Origin: DAOPXV01 sp964551445
GTDB lineage: Bacteria > Muiribacteriota > UBA9980
Direction: 5' to 3'
DNA: 64,000 nt
Assembly (NCBI GenBank): GCA_964551445.1
Contig: CAZKCG010000008.1
Location: 70,784 to 134,783 of the forward strand
Shown here: piece by piece, positions 50,655 through 59,287 of the stretch
How the letters are laid out: the number at the start of each line of letters is the position of its first letter
Numbering within the stretch: position 1 is the stretch's first letter
The notes under the pieces: generated by a model
The model's database searches: none
Seen by the model: only the letters and a program-made list of their open reading frames with translations
Told to the model about the DNA's origin: nothing
Position numbers and translations under genes: made by a program

Positions 50655-52241
50655 ATGAAAAGAAACTTTAAGACATTTGCTTCGCGCCTTATGATGGCGG
50701 TTCTGCTGGTAGTTTTGAGCGCGGGAATAGCGCTCGCCCAGGGATTGATGGATAAGAAGATAATTTACGTTCCGATGGACGATAGGCCCGTTAATTATCA
50801 GTATGTCGTTGAAACGGCAAAAGCTGCGGGCATGGACCTTATCACGCCTCCGGCCGAATGCCTTCCGAAGATAGCCATTGCGGGCGATACTGAAAAATTA
50901 TGGGGCTGGATATTCGAGAACGCTAAAAGCGCCCATACCGTTATTTTATCGGCCGACCTTTCGGTCTACGGAGGCCTTGTTTCTTCGAGGCGCCACGATA
51001 TGAGTAGCGGCGCGATAAATAAAATGATCGCTAATTTCGGCAGAATAAAAAAGATAAACCCCGATATAAAATTCTATGTTTTCTCGACCATCATGCGCAC
51101 GCCGAAAATGAGCGTCGGATCGGTCGAGCCGGATTATTACGAAAAATACGGCCCGAAGATATTTCGCATAACTTCGATCAGGGACAAAGCGGATCAGGCG
51201 GAACTCACCCGTGAAGAAAAGCGCGAACTGGGAACGCTCCTCGCCGAAGTGCCAGCGAAACATCTCAACGACTGGTTCGCACGCCGCGCCAAAAATCTCG
51301 CCGCGAATAAAAAGCTGATGAGCCTTGTGAAAAAAGGCGTCATAGACTATTTTATATTATGCCGCGACGACAGCTCGCCCTTCTCTCAGTCAAGGCTCGA
51401 ATACAGAAAACTCGTTAAAAATTCAAAAGGCCTTGATGATAAAAACTTTAAATCGTTCATGGGCGCGGACGAGATCGGAATGCTTTTATTCGCCAGGGCC
51501 GCCAACAAAATAGAGCGCAAACAGCCTAAATTCTTCGTCGTCTATAACGAAGGCGCCGGCGCGAAAACGATCCCGGCCTATGAGGACTGCGAGATCGCGA
51601 AAACCGTCGACGCGCATATCGTCGCATCGGGCTCGCTTCAGGCTTCGTCCGTCGATGAATCCGAGTTCGTGCTTTTCGTGAATACCCCTTTCGACGGAAA
51701 GGTCAGAGAAGCTGAATCGGACGAGAATATATCCGTCGAATCGCCTTATCTCATAGATTTCGTTTTAAAGATCAAACAGCTTTCGGACACTTCTAAAAAA
51801 ATAGTCGTAGCCGACACCTCTTACGCCAACGGCGCTGATAACGCTTTCATGCAGATGCTTTCCGCCCGGAAACTTCTTGAGAAACTCTGCGCCTATTCGG
51901 GCTGGAACACCGCCGGAAACACTATCGGCTGCGTGATCGGCCAGGCGATATTATCCGATTATATAAATCCGGAGGACCGATACCGCGTCGTTTTGAAAAG
52001 ATTCCTCGACGACTGGGCATACCAGGCCAATATTCGAAAAGAGATATATTCAGAAGTTTTAAAACCGTCTAATTTGCCGAGAGTTAATATATCATTTGAA
52101 AACCTCGTGAAATTAAGATACCTTGCCAAGAAAAAGATGCTCGCGTTCGCCGCGAAAAATCTCGCGGATTTCCATATATCCGATCTTAATATAGACCTTC
52201 CATGGAAGAGGCTTTTCGAAGTTAAGATCGACCTTAAGTGA
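50655..52241 (+). CDS. Secreted DUF4127 family protein
   Basis: Exported protein of 528 residues from a family without assigned function. Seen: signal peptide (about 1-28, ending IALAQ) and the family's opening KKIIYVPMDDRPVNYQYVVE, followed by TPPAECLPK, SADLSVYGGLVSSRRHD, FSTIMRTPKMS, CRDDSSPFSQSRLEYRKL, GADEIGMLLFARAANK and DTSYANGADNAFMQML. The conserved Asp, Arg, Ser and Asn-rich blocks look like a metal or phosphate binding enzyme site, but this is inference from composition only. RBS AAAGGA nine bases upstream. Single gene between its own promoter and the next one. Confidence 0.85.
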   Translation: MKRNFKTFASRLMMAVLLVVLSAGIALAQGLMDKKIIYVPMDDRPVNYQYVVETAKAAGMDLITPPAECLPKIAIAGDTEKLWGWIFENAKSAHTVILSADLSVYGGLVSSRRHDMSSGAINKMIANFGRIKKINPDIKFYVFSTIMRTPKMSVGSVEPDYYEKYGPKIFRITSIRDKADQAELTREEKRELGTLLAEVPAKHLNDWFARRAKNLAANKKLMSLVKKGVIDYFILCRDDSSPFSQSRLEYRKLVKNSKGLDDKNFKSFMGADEIGMLLFARAANKIERKQPKFFVVYNEGAGAKTIPAYEDCEIAKTVDAHIVASGSLQASSVDESEFVLFVNTPFDGKVREAESDENISVESPYLIDFVLKIKQLSDTSKKIVVADTSYANGADNAFMQMLSARKLLEKLCAYSGWNTAGNTIGCVIGQAILSDYINPEDRYRVVLKRFLDDWAYQANIRKEIYSEVLKPSNLPRVNISFENLVKLRYLAKKKMLAFAAKNLADFHISDLNIDLPWKRLFEVKIDLK

Positions 52242-52274
52242 TATCTGAGACCCGGTTATGTCATGCCTGGTTTT

Positions 52275-52303
52275 TTGAAAAACAGAAGCTTTTATGGTAT
52301 GTT
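52275..52303 (+). promoter_or_regulatory. Sigma-70 promoter of the 52379 gene
   Basis: TTGAAA (52275-52280), 17-base spacer, TATGTT (52298-52303) preceded by TGG. Moderate match. Confidence 0.55.
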
Positions 52304-52378
52304 GAAAATTGTCGGAAATACACGCCGGAGTATATCATAAAAGCGGTTATGAAAAGGACCCGGGAGAGTGGTTGAGAT

Positions 52379-54061
52379 ATGGATGAACGGAAAGATCCGG
52401 GGCTGACGGACTCCGCCGATGATAACAATAAAATGGAATTTGAATTTTTAAGGAATATTGCTTTATTCGGCAATCGCGAGGTTGTCATGGCGGCGCCTTA
52501 TGTTCCTCCTCCGCCTGATCTTGCCGGCGTTCCTAAAAATATCAAGGTAGAATGCGATATAGGCGAAGAGCTGACCTATCCGGCTTTCGGCTGCCTTTTT
52601 TTCATAATCACTATAGCGTTGTTTGTCAAAGGATACGGACGTATCCCTTCCGAAGTGTTTTATGTTCTCGCTGCGGTATCGCTCTTTTTTTTATTTTCCA
52701 GATCTTTTATAGATAACTATTATGTTATAAATCCGGCCGAGCGGAAGATATATGTTCAAAAGAGCGTAATTTTTAAAACTACGCGGCAGTTTCTCGCCGG
52801 TGAAGATATTTACGCTATAAGCATGAAATATTGCGGCCGGAAAGACTCAAAAGCTTTTTACAAGCCGGTGCTTGTCAAAAAGGCCGACGGCGTGATCGTC
52901 GATTTCGGGGCGGAAAGAGCTTTCGCCGTTGCAGGTGCGGAGGCGGGGCAGGATCATAACTCATACGCCAGAGGACTCGCTGCCGTATTGCGGTGCTCTT
53001 ATATCGAGCTGTCTGAAAAATATCCTTATCTATATATCGTGAGAGAAAACAATGGTGAAATAAAGCCTTATTTTTACAGATATATCGAGAGCGGCGAGAG
53101 GGTGCGGCGTGATTATGGCGGAGAGTTCCGAACTTTGAGGGTTGGCAAAAGCCTGGATGAAACTTTTAATGACGGGTCTCAGACGGCCCCCGGCGGCGAC
53201 AGGCAAACCAATGAAAGGTATCGCGAACTTTGGGACGCGCGCCTGAAGGTATCGGGCGCCCTTCTGCAAGATCCGTCGGCGTCAAGAACCGGTTTGGAGG
53301 CGCTTGAATATAAGGGGCATATATACGAGGAGCTGAAATTGACCGCGCGCGGCCCGGAAATGATGGAATTTTCGCGGCCTTATTCTGAAGAAAAAATGCA
53401 GGGCCTGTTTTTCTCGTTTTTTGGTCTGGTCTTTCTGACGGTTTGCGCCGTAGGACTCCTATTTGGCGGATTCGGCGGGTCTTTTTTGACGAAGGCGCGC
53501 ATAGCTTCAGGGATATTGCTTATAGGCTGCGGTATAGACGCCATGGCGCGTTATCTCTCTCCGCGTGAAAAAAGCGGCCGCCTGACGAGGCCCTGGTTTA
53601 TTTTATGGCATTTTTTCGACAACGCTTCTCTGGGGCCGGTTTCGTTCATATTTATTCTGGCCGGGTCAACGGTTTTCTGGGGTAAGGTTCCGCCGCCGGG
53701 CCTGGGAAGCCTGATCGGCGTCATGGCCGGAGCGGCGATGCTGGCCGTCGGCCTGGTAATGTACTGGCAGAGCACGGACCGCATTGTATTCGATCGCGGA
53801 TCCGGGCTATACTGGAAGGGTATCGGCGACCCTTCAGGCGGGGGATTTAAAGAAATATTCGAAAAACATGATATTGCCGGCGTCACATCTCTTCAGATAC
53901 TATATGAAGCTGGCCGGCACAGCCTTCGTTATCAGTTGAACGCCGTTTTTATCGACAGCACGCGTAATAACATTCTTTTTCATGACGATATTCAGAAATT
54001 AAGGAATGACGCCCGGGCTCTCTCGGAATTTTTAGGGGCGCCGCTTTGGGATTTATCGTAA
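52379..54061 (+). CDS. Membrane protein of unknown function
   Basis: I do not recognise this 560-residue protein. Seen: a polar N-terminal part, a Pro-rich stretch with VPPPPDLAG, two close membrane segments (about 65-115), a soluble part with PH-like or beta strands (about 120-310, YYVINPAERKIYVQKS), two more membrane segments (about 340-385) and two more (about 415-465), then a second soluble beta part (IVFDRGSGLYWKG, ending LGAPLWDLS). The repeated layout of two membrane segments followed by a VI(N/F)...R-IY strand looks like an internal duplication. The start is uncertain: the ATG at 52379 has only weak SD-like sequence (GGGAG, too distant); an ATG near 52433 would remove the polar start. 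Confidence 0.6.
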   Translation: MDERKDPGLTDSADDNNKMEFEFLRNIALFGNREVVMAAPYVPPPPDLAGVPKNIKVECDIGEELTYPAFGCLFFIITIALFVKGYGRIPSEVFYVLAAVSLFFLFSRSFIDNYYVINPAERKIYVQKSVIFKTTRQFLAGEDIYAISMKYCGRKDSKAFYKPVLVKKADGVIVDFGAERAFAVAGAEAGQDHNSYARGLAAVLRCSYIELSEKYPYLYIVRENNGEIKPYFYRYIESGERVRRDYGGEFRTLRVGKSLDETFNDGSQTAPGGDRQTNERYRELWDARLKVSGALLQDPSASRTGLEALEYKGHIYEELKLTARGPEMMEFSRPYSEEKMQGLFFSFFGLVFLTVCAVGLLFGGFGGSFLTKARIASGILLIGCGIDAMARYLSPREKSGRLTRPWFILWHFFDNASLGPVSFIFILAGSTVFWGKVPPPGLGSLIGVMAGAAMLAVGLVMYWQSTDRIVFDRGSGLYWKGIGDPSGGGFKEIFEKHDIAGVTSLQILYEAGRHSLRYQLNAVFIDSTRNNILFHDDIQKLRNDARALSEFLGAPLWDLS

Positions 54062-54120
54062 CCGCGTCCGGCATGTTTTTTTGACAAGACATTTTAACTT
54101 GCCGGCCCGTCATATTTTTA

Positions 54121-54149
54121 TTTACAAAACCCGCGATTTTTGATAAAAT
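54121..54149 (+). promoter_or_regulatory. Sigma-70 promoter of pfp, inside a terminator hairpin
   Basis: TTTACA (54121-54126), 17-base spacer, TAAAAT (54144-54149) preceded by TGA. The -10 and the spacer lie within the inverted repeat 54127-54173. The predicted start near 54156 falls in the second half of the hairpin. Confidence 0.65.
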
Positions 54150-54179
54150 TAATTCATCAAATTTCGCGGGTTTAATTTT
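54127..54179 (+). terminator. Intrinsic terminator overlapping the pfp promoter
   Basis: Stem AAACCCGCGA/TCGCGGGTTT (54127-54136 and 54164-54173) with inner TTTGAT/ATCAAA, followed by AATTTTTT. It would end transcripts from the 52379 gene, whose stop is about 65 bases upstream. Confidence 0.8.
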
Positions 54180-54215
54180 TTAATAAAGAATAATTTTTTC
54201 GGGAGGTAAATATAT

Positions 54216-55448
54216 ATGTCTTCATCCAAACTTGTCGGAAAAGTCGTGGTAGCCCAGGGCGGCGGCCCGACAGCGGTCATCAATCAGAGCCTCGTCGGCG
54301 CTGTTTTGGAATCGCGCAAATTCTCCCAGGTAACTTCCGTCTACGGCGCCATCAACGGCGTTAAAGGCATCATAAACGAAGATTTCCTCGATCTAACTCA
54401 GGAAACCACACACAACCTCGAACAGGTCGCCGACACACCGTCATCGGCCATGCTCTCGACGCGCGATAAACCGGACGCGAAATACTGTCAGGAAATATTC
54501 AAGGTTTTAAAAGCGCACGACGTTCGTTACTTTTTCTATATCGGCGGAAACGATTCGTCGGACACCGTTAAAATAGTCAATGAAGAAGCTCAGAAGGCGA
54601 GTTATGAATTCCGCGCCATACATATTCCAAAAACTATCGATAACGATCTCGTCGCGAATGACCACACTCCTGGTTACGGTTCGGCCGCCCGCTTCGTAAC
54701 ATGCGCGTTCTCGGGGATCAATCTTGACAACAGAGCGCTTCCGGGCGTTTATATAGCTACGGTTATGGGAAGGCACGCCGGCTTTTTAACCGCCGCTTCA
54801 GGCCTCGCCAAAAAATATCCTGACGACGGCCCGCACTTGATATATGTTCCCGAACGCGCTTTCGACATCGAAAAATTCCTCGTAAGCGTCGATGAGACCT
54901 ACAAACAGTACGGCCGCTGCATAGTCGCCGTCTCCGAAGGTATTCAGGATGAAAAAGGCACCCCGATCCTCGCCAAACTCGCCGGCGACATCAAAGAAAA
55001 AGACGATCACGGAAATATTCAGCTTTCAGGCAGCGGCGCCCTCGGCGACGCGCTTTCAAATCTGGTAAAAGACAGGCTCAAGATAAAACGCGTAAGATCG
55101 GATACGTTCGGCTATCTCCAACGCTCGTTCATGGGCTGCGTCAGCGACGTGGACCAGCATGAAGCGCGCGAGGTCGGCGAAAAGGCCGCTCAGTTCGCTA
55201 TATGGCACAACCTCGACGGTTCTATAACGATCCAGAGGACCGGTTTTTATTCGGTTGATTATAAGCTCGTTCAGCTCGACAAGATCGCCGGAAAGACCCG
55301 TCACATGCCGGATGAATTCATAAACGCCGAAGGCAACAACATAACTGACGCGTTTAAAATGTACGCGCGCCCGCTTATCGGTTCGGGCCTTCCAACAGGC
55401 CATAGAATCAGAGCTCCGAGAGTCGATAAGATACTCAAAAAATCGTAG
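54216..55448 (+). CDS. pfp: PPi-type 6-phosphofructokinase
   Basis: Phosphorylates fructose 6-phosphate, most likely with pyrophosphate, in a reversible glycolytic step. 410 residues. Seen: phosphoryl-site VVVAQGGGPTAVINQSLVGA, GGND at 110-113 and PKTIDND at 138-144, MGRHAGF at 184-190, and PERAFDIEKFL. Known: in this superfamily, Asp instead of Gly after GGD/GGN and Lys instead of Gly before TIDND mark PPi dependence, and both are present here (Asp113, Lys139). The family name is thus by residue signature, not by test. RBS GGGAGG. A strong terminator follows. Confidence 0.9.
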   Translation: MSSSKLVGKVVVAQGGGPTAVINQSLVGAVLESRKFSQVTSVYGAINGVKGIINEDFLDLTQETTHNLEQVADTPSSAMLSTRDKPDAKYCQEIFKVLKAHDVRYFFYIGGNDSSDTVKIVNEEAQKASYEFRAIHIPKTIDNDLVANDHTPGYGSAARFVTCAFSGINLDNRALPGVYIATVMGRHAGFLTAASGLAKKYPDDGPHLIYVPERAFDIEKFLVSVDETYKQYGRCIVAVSEGIQDEKGTPILAKLAGDIKEKDDHGNIQLSGSGALGDALSNLVKDRLKIKRVRSDTFGYLQRSFMGCVSDVDQHEAREVGEKAAQFAIWHNLDGSITIQRTGFYSVDYKLVQLDKIAGKTRHMPDEFINAEGNNITDAFKMYARPLIGSGLPTGHRIRAPRVDKILKKS

Positions 55449-55471
55449 TCTGACGATTTGGTCATCATAAT

Positions 55472-55516
55472 AAAAAAGGACCGCTTCAAAAATGCTCTTT
55501 TTGGCGGTCCTTTTTA
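55472..55516. terminator. Intrinsic terminator after pfp, bidirectional
   Basis: Stem GGACCGC/GCGGTCC (55478-55484 and 55504-55510) flanked by A run and T run, so AAAAAAGG...CCTTTTT reads in either direction. It lies about 25 bases after the pfp stop. Confidence 0.88.
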
Positions 55517-55580
55517 TTTATTAGTTTTTCATTTCGTGAAACTTTAAAGATCTATCATAAATTTCCAAGTTTATAAAAAC

Positions 55581-55613
55581 AAAAAACTTATTGGGATGAC
55601 CAATAAGTTTTTT
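55581..55613 (-). terminator. Intrinsic terminator of the 55642 gene
   Basis: Perfect 14-bp stem (55581-55594 and 55600-55613) with loop of five bases, T-rich on the minus strand, 28 bases beyond the metallophosphoesterase stop. Confidence 0.88.
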
Positions 55614-55641
55614 GCATTTTGATCATAACATTTATTTTATG

Positions 55642-57339
55642 TTATTGATTAATATTTGTGATCGCCTGCGGATCGGCTATTTTCGTTATACCGCCGTTTG
55701 AAGAATATTGATAAAGGTTAACGTACTCGACGGCCGAGTCGGCGGTCTTCTGAGGCACTATCATAACGAAAGTCATCGTCGGGCTGCCGTTTGCGTTATC
55801 TATCCATGTTCCAGTGTTCGCGTATATAGTTTTTTGAAGTTTAAGGTTGGAATTTGGCGTTATACGCGCGCCATGGGTATGGCCGAATACGACGATCCTT
55901 TTTTTGGAAGCGTTGGGATCCGGATTTTTAAAGTATTGCGCAGCAGCCTGAGCGTCTATGGCGGGATTGGATATTCCGGCAAGAGTGATAGCCTGCGCTA
56001 CCGGAGTTTTAACGGATACAAGATTCGCGGTTTGACGCGCGTCCCAGTTGTCATATATTCCCTTGAAAAGTTTCACGTCGATAACTCCATTCGCGGCGCT
56101 CTGATAAGGGATTATGTCGTTTATGGCGTATGTTTCAGTATATCCGTCAAAATTCGTTTTAATGACTTTATCGCTGAATTTTTCGTTTACGATCATCATG
56201 CCAATAAACGTTTTCATGGTCAGCCAATACTGATAGATCATCTGCTGGCTTGCGTCGGCTGAATTCGTGATTATGACGGGCAGCGTATCGCCTGACTTTG
56301 GATTTCCTTCAACGTTTCCCGAAGTCCCTATCCTCGTCATAAAAAATCCGGGCGGCAGAATAGATTCGGTATTGGTTATGGACCTGTTCGATATCGGGTC
56401 GGGCGAGGTATAAAAATCATACCTGTGGCCGTGTTCGATAATTATTTCAGGACGGTTTGCTGGCGTATATGAACCCGCTCCTTTAGCGTCGCGGGCTTGC
56501 GATATACCCGGCAAAATACTCTGAAGGTCGTCGGCTGTTACCGTCATATCGTGATTTCCGGGAATGTAGGTTACAAGGATCCTGCCGTCCGTAATTATGG
56601 CGTTGATGGCGGCTATTACGGCGCTGTTGTTAGCGGCTATAGTCTTTACGTAATCCTGTTCGGTCTTACCGTTTAATATGTCTTCGGCCATCGGCACAAA
56701 CCATTCTTCCAGCATATCGCCGGCTATAACCAGTTCTTTCACGTTCGGCGACTCTTTGATCTTTTGAAGAAAGCTCACGAGCGCGGCGCGGTTATTCTTG
56801 AATTGGCCGTAACTATCGTTTGCGCCCATATGTATGTCGCTTATTACGACTATTGACGATCTAGTTCCATTCAACTCGTCGATTGTGACGCTCGCTGGAT
56901 TCAAAGAATAGTTCACGGCGAAATATCCCGTGAAATCTTTTCCCATGGTCAGTCCGGCCGTTGATTTCACTTTATTGCCGACAACGACTTTATATTCTTC
57001 GCCTCCAGTAAATTTAGTTCCGTCTTTTTTAGCGACGCTCAAAAGATTTGGCGCGTTTTTATCGGCAGTCACCACGGACGGTTCTTCTACCGATTCACCA
57101 GCGGATTTCATTTTATAGAGTTTTACTTCGCCTGAGACGGTATTGAGATCGAGCGCCGAACTGAACTCGAGAATTACCGACTGCGTCGAATCTACGACTG
57201 ACGGGTTGTCAGCTTTATCCGTCATGGAAAGGGTTGATTTTACTGCCAACGCGGAGACGGATACCGTTTCCGCGTCGGAAAAGCATCCGGAAGATATAAG
57301 AACACCGATCAATAAAATTAAAAAAGCTGTTTTTTTCAT
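55642..57339 (-). CDS. Metallophosphoesterase lipoprotein with Ig-like N-terminal domain
   Basis: Predicted lipoprotein of 565 residues. Seen: signal peptide with lipobox ISSGC near 19, an Ig-like Big_5-type domain (about 35-150) with TLSMTDKADNPSVVDSTQSV, then a calcineurin-type metallophosphoesterase domain. Metal-site motifs are in order: VVISDIHMGAND (DxH), AGDMLEEW (GDxxE), YIPGNHDMTV (GNHD), EHGHRYDFY and FGHTHGAR (GHTH). The substrate may be nucleotides, phospholipids or phosphoproteins and cannot be inferred. RBS AAGGAG. Single gene with its own promoter and terminator. Confidence 0.88.
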   Translation of the reverse strand: MKKTAFLILLIGVLISSGCFSDAETVSVSALAVKSTLSMTDKADNPSVVDSTQSVILEFSSALDLNTVSGEVKLYKMKSAGESVEEPSVVTADKNAPNLLSVAKKDGTKFTGGEEYKVVVGNKVKSTAGLTMGKDFTGYFAVNYSLNPASVTIDELNGTRSSIVVISDIHMGANDSYGQFKNNRAALVSFLQKIKESPNVKELVIAGDMLEEWFVPMAEDILNGKTEQDYVKTIAANNSAVIAAINAIITDGRILVTYIPGNHDMTVTADDLQSILPGISQARDAKGAGSYTPANRPEIIIEHGHRYDFYTSPDPISNRSITNTESILPPGFFMTRIGTSGNVEGNPKSGDTLPVIITNSADASQQMIYQYWLTMKTFIGMMIVNEKFSDKVIKTNFDGYTETYAINDIIPYQSAANGVIDVKLFKGIYDNWDARQTANLVSVKTPVAQAITLAGISNPAIDAQAAAQYFKNPDPNASKKRIVVFGHTHGARITPNSNLKLQKTIYANTGTWIDNANGSPTMTFVMIVPQKTADSAVEYVNLYQYSSNGGITKIADPQAITNINQ

Positions 57340-57397
57340 GGTTTCTCCTTGTTTTGGTCTGTACTAACTGATTATTATCCCTGAATTTTTCACAGTT

Positions 57398-57426
57398 ATG
57401 TTATCACAATATGGCCCGAAATTCAA
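57398..57426 (-). promoter_or_regulatory. Sigma-70 promoter of the metallophosphoesterase gene
   Basis: Minus strand: TTGAAT (57421-57426), 17-base spacer, TAACAT (57398-57403) preceded by TGA. The predicted leader is about 55 bases. Confidence 0.65.
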
Positions 57427-57581
57427 GCGAACCCAAAAGCTCTAGTCCTCAAAATTTGCTTTCCGAAGCCTTAACGCTTATATAGCCGTCATTACGATCT
57501 TTAAATGCCCGGTTGATATTACGCTTGAAACCAGCAAACTTTTAAGAACCAGGCTTTTTACGACCCAAAATGGCGTTCTTG

Positions 57582-57623
57582 AAAAAAATATCCGAAAATC
57601 AATCGATCTTCGGATATTTTTTT
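57582..57623. terminator. Intrinsic terminator, bidirectional
   Basis: Perfect 13-bp stem AAAAATATCCGAA/TTCGGATATTTTT (57584-57596 and 57609-57621) with A run and T run on both sides. It lies about 150 bases beyond the methyltransferase stop. Confidence 0.82.
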
Positions 57624-57770
57624 ATTTATGAGATATTCTTGGATATGTGAAATTAAATTATGGTTTACATTTTGCGGTTATCGTTAATGAGCTGGCGCAG
57701 CTTACTTTCTGATCGTTTTCGCCTATGAGACTGGCTACTTGATTTATTGATGTGAAAACAATGTATCCCG

Positions 57771-58580
57771 TTATCCTACCCATTTGAAATATGGATTGCA
57801 GTAAATTCCTTTTCTTTTGAAAATGAGTTCGAACCTGTTCCCGGCGCGCGGCGTCCAGACCATCGGCCAGTTGTCGCATTCGCTTGCCGAGGATATGAAT
57901 TTGCCGTCATGGTAAATTTCCAGTCTGAAGACCAGCAGATCGCCATTGACCTGGCTTATATCAGGTTTTTTGCATATTAATCCGCCTGCCGCGGTCCAGG
58001 TGCACGCCTCGTATGGGAACTTGCCCTCGTAAGGATCGAAAAGATCGCTCACAAGCGCCCCTTTTAATTGCTTAAGCACTCCTGCGTCCACAACTTTGTC
58101 CGTGAATTTCTTCGAATCGACGACCGCGAAAGCGAGCCGCCCGCCGTTCGGGAATATATTTTCAACGGGATATTTTAATTTTTCCAGCGCGTATAAACTT
58201 TCGTCATATAAGAGCGGGCCGTAAAGATCATGGATGAGAATATCCGCGCGCTTCTCGGCCGGCATGAAATCGAAAAAGTCTTTTTTTACGACGCGTACCC
58301 GTTTATCCTTGCCGAATCGTTTCTTTAAAAGGTCCGTCATGTATTTGTTGATCTCGACCGCGTACAGTTTTTTAGCACCCATGTCGAGAGCTTTCTGTGA
58401 GAATTCGCCGAATCCTGCGCCCGCCTCGATAACGACGGCGTCCTTGAAAAGTTTTTTATGAGCTTCCATTAATTTGAAGTACGCGCTCGATCTCTCGCGG
58501 TCCTCGTAAATGCTCACAAAACCGAGAAAATCAAATAATTCAGCCAGTTTGGCCTCGGGATAGTAGTTTAAAATTTCCAT
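57771..58580 (-). CDS. PRMT-like SAM-dependent methyltransferase
   Basis: Class I methyltransferase of 269 residues resembling the protein arginine methyltransferase fold. Seen: motif I VIEAGAGFGEFSQKALDMGA (near 50), acid of motif II AVEINKYM, VVKKDFFDF, then a DLYGPLLYDES segment at the place of the PRMT double-E loop, and a C-terminal beta barrel-like part with WTAAGGLICKKPD. The N-terminal 25 residues look helical. Known PRMT-like proteins in bacteria methylate diverse targets; arginine is not shown here. The start lies one base after the stop of the cytochrome-like lipoprotein gene, so the two are cotranscribed. Confidence 0.72.
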   Translation of the reverse strand: MEILNYYPEAKLAELFDFLGFVSIYEDRERSSAYFKLMEAHKKLFKDAVVIEAGAGFGEFSQKALDMGAKKLYAVEINKYMTDLLKKRFGKDKRVRVVKKDFFDFMPAEKRADILIHDLYGPLLYDESLYALEKLKYPVENIFPNGGRLAFAVVDSKKFTDKVVDAGVLKQLKGALVSDLFDPYEGKFPYEACTWTAAGGLICKKPDISQVNGDLLVFRLEIYHDGKFISSASECDNWPMVWTPRAGNRFELIFKRKGIYCNPYFKWVG

Positions 58581-58581
58581 A

Positions 58582-58980
58582 TTACTCAGGCATCCCCGCT
58601 TCTATCCATTCGCATATCTTGCTGTATTCGAACGGTATGTATTTCTGCATCGCGCCGCCCGGCTGGACCGAACGCCGCACTACGCTTCCGCCGGTATAGA
58701 CCTGCAGATAGTTCGTCAGGGGAAGTTTCGTTTCCATATCAAAATTGTGGCAATTCGCGCAATTTTCATCAAAAATTGGTTTTAAGTTCAAATTAGGCTG
58801 TTTCGAGGAGCTGTACCGAAACTGCGTCGGTTCGGACACGACCGGCACGGCTTCGACAAGGCTTGTAGCCGGATTTCTGGTTCCGCTGCATCCTTCCGCG
58901 AAAAGCATCGTCATAGAGGCCAATAACATCAGATTTAAAAACATGATCCTGCCGGCTAAAAAAACATTATTTTTATTCAT
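58582..58980 (-). CDS. Cytochrome-c-like lipoprotein
   Basis: Predicted secreted or membrane-anchored protein of 132 residues with one c-type heme motif CANCH in PIFDENCANCHNF. Seen: an N-terminal hydrophobic segment ending LFAEGC, which resembles a lipobox, a short linker, the heme motif, a Met that could be the sixth ligand in GGAMQKYIP, and the closing CEWIEAGMPE typical of small cytochrome-like domains. The start at 58980 gives the signal peptide directly; a longer frame from 59148 would add 56 residues without function. No good SD. The motif is clear, the role unknown, and no cytochrome maturation gene is in the window. Confidence 0.7.
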   Translation of the reverse strand: MNKNNVFLAGRIMFLNLMLLASMTMLFAEGCSGTRNPATSLVEAVPVVSEPTQFRYSSSKQPNLNLKPIFDENCANCHNFDMETKLPLTNYLQVYTGGSVVRRSVQPGGAMQKYIPFEYSKICEWIEAGMPE

Positions 58981-59212
58981 ACAAAATATATCGGAAGAAA
59001 ATTTTCTTTGAATAGAGATAATATATGCGCGCGGAGTTTTAAAAACCGTATAATTTATAAAAACGGCGGTGAATGGGGTCGGACGCGGCAGGCATAATTG
59101 TGGGAGAAAAAAAGAAAAAACATGGGTGAAGAAATTTGCAGGAAGCAAAAGTGAAAGTGTCGAAGATGAGAGAATGCCCGAAAAGCAAAGATCAGAGTGA
59201 AGAAAATGTGGT

Positions 59213-59256
59213 GAAATAAAAAAGCCCTCCCGGTTAGGAGAAGGCCTTTTTATTTA
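59213..59256 (-). terminator. Intrinsic terminator of the M4 peptidase gene
   Basis: Minus strand: AAATAAAAAGGCC (59255-59243) paired with the AAAAAAGCCC arm near 59215-59226, followed by TTTTTTATTT. It lies about 30 bases beyond the peptidase stop. Confidence 0.82.
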
Positions 59257-59287
59257 TTTGAGTTTTATTGTTTTTCCGGCTGGCTGA

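Larger units (their letters stand above)
57340..57770. other. Gene-free stretch of 431 bases
   Basis: Besides the promoter at 57398-57426 and the terminator at 57582-57623 I see no feature. The short frame at 57658-57879 overlaps the methyltransferase end in another phase and lacks an RBS. Confidence 0.6.

Noticed and set aside
57658..57879. 73-codon minus-strand frame possibly extending the methyltransferase by a frameshift
   Set aside because: It overlaps the methyltransferase 3' end in another phase; the methyltransferase ends naturally with its own stop and the frame lacks an RBS or domain.
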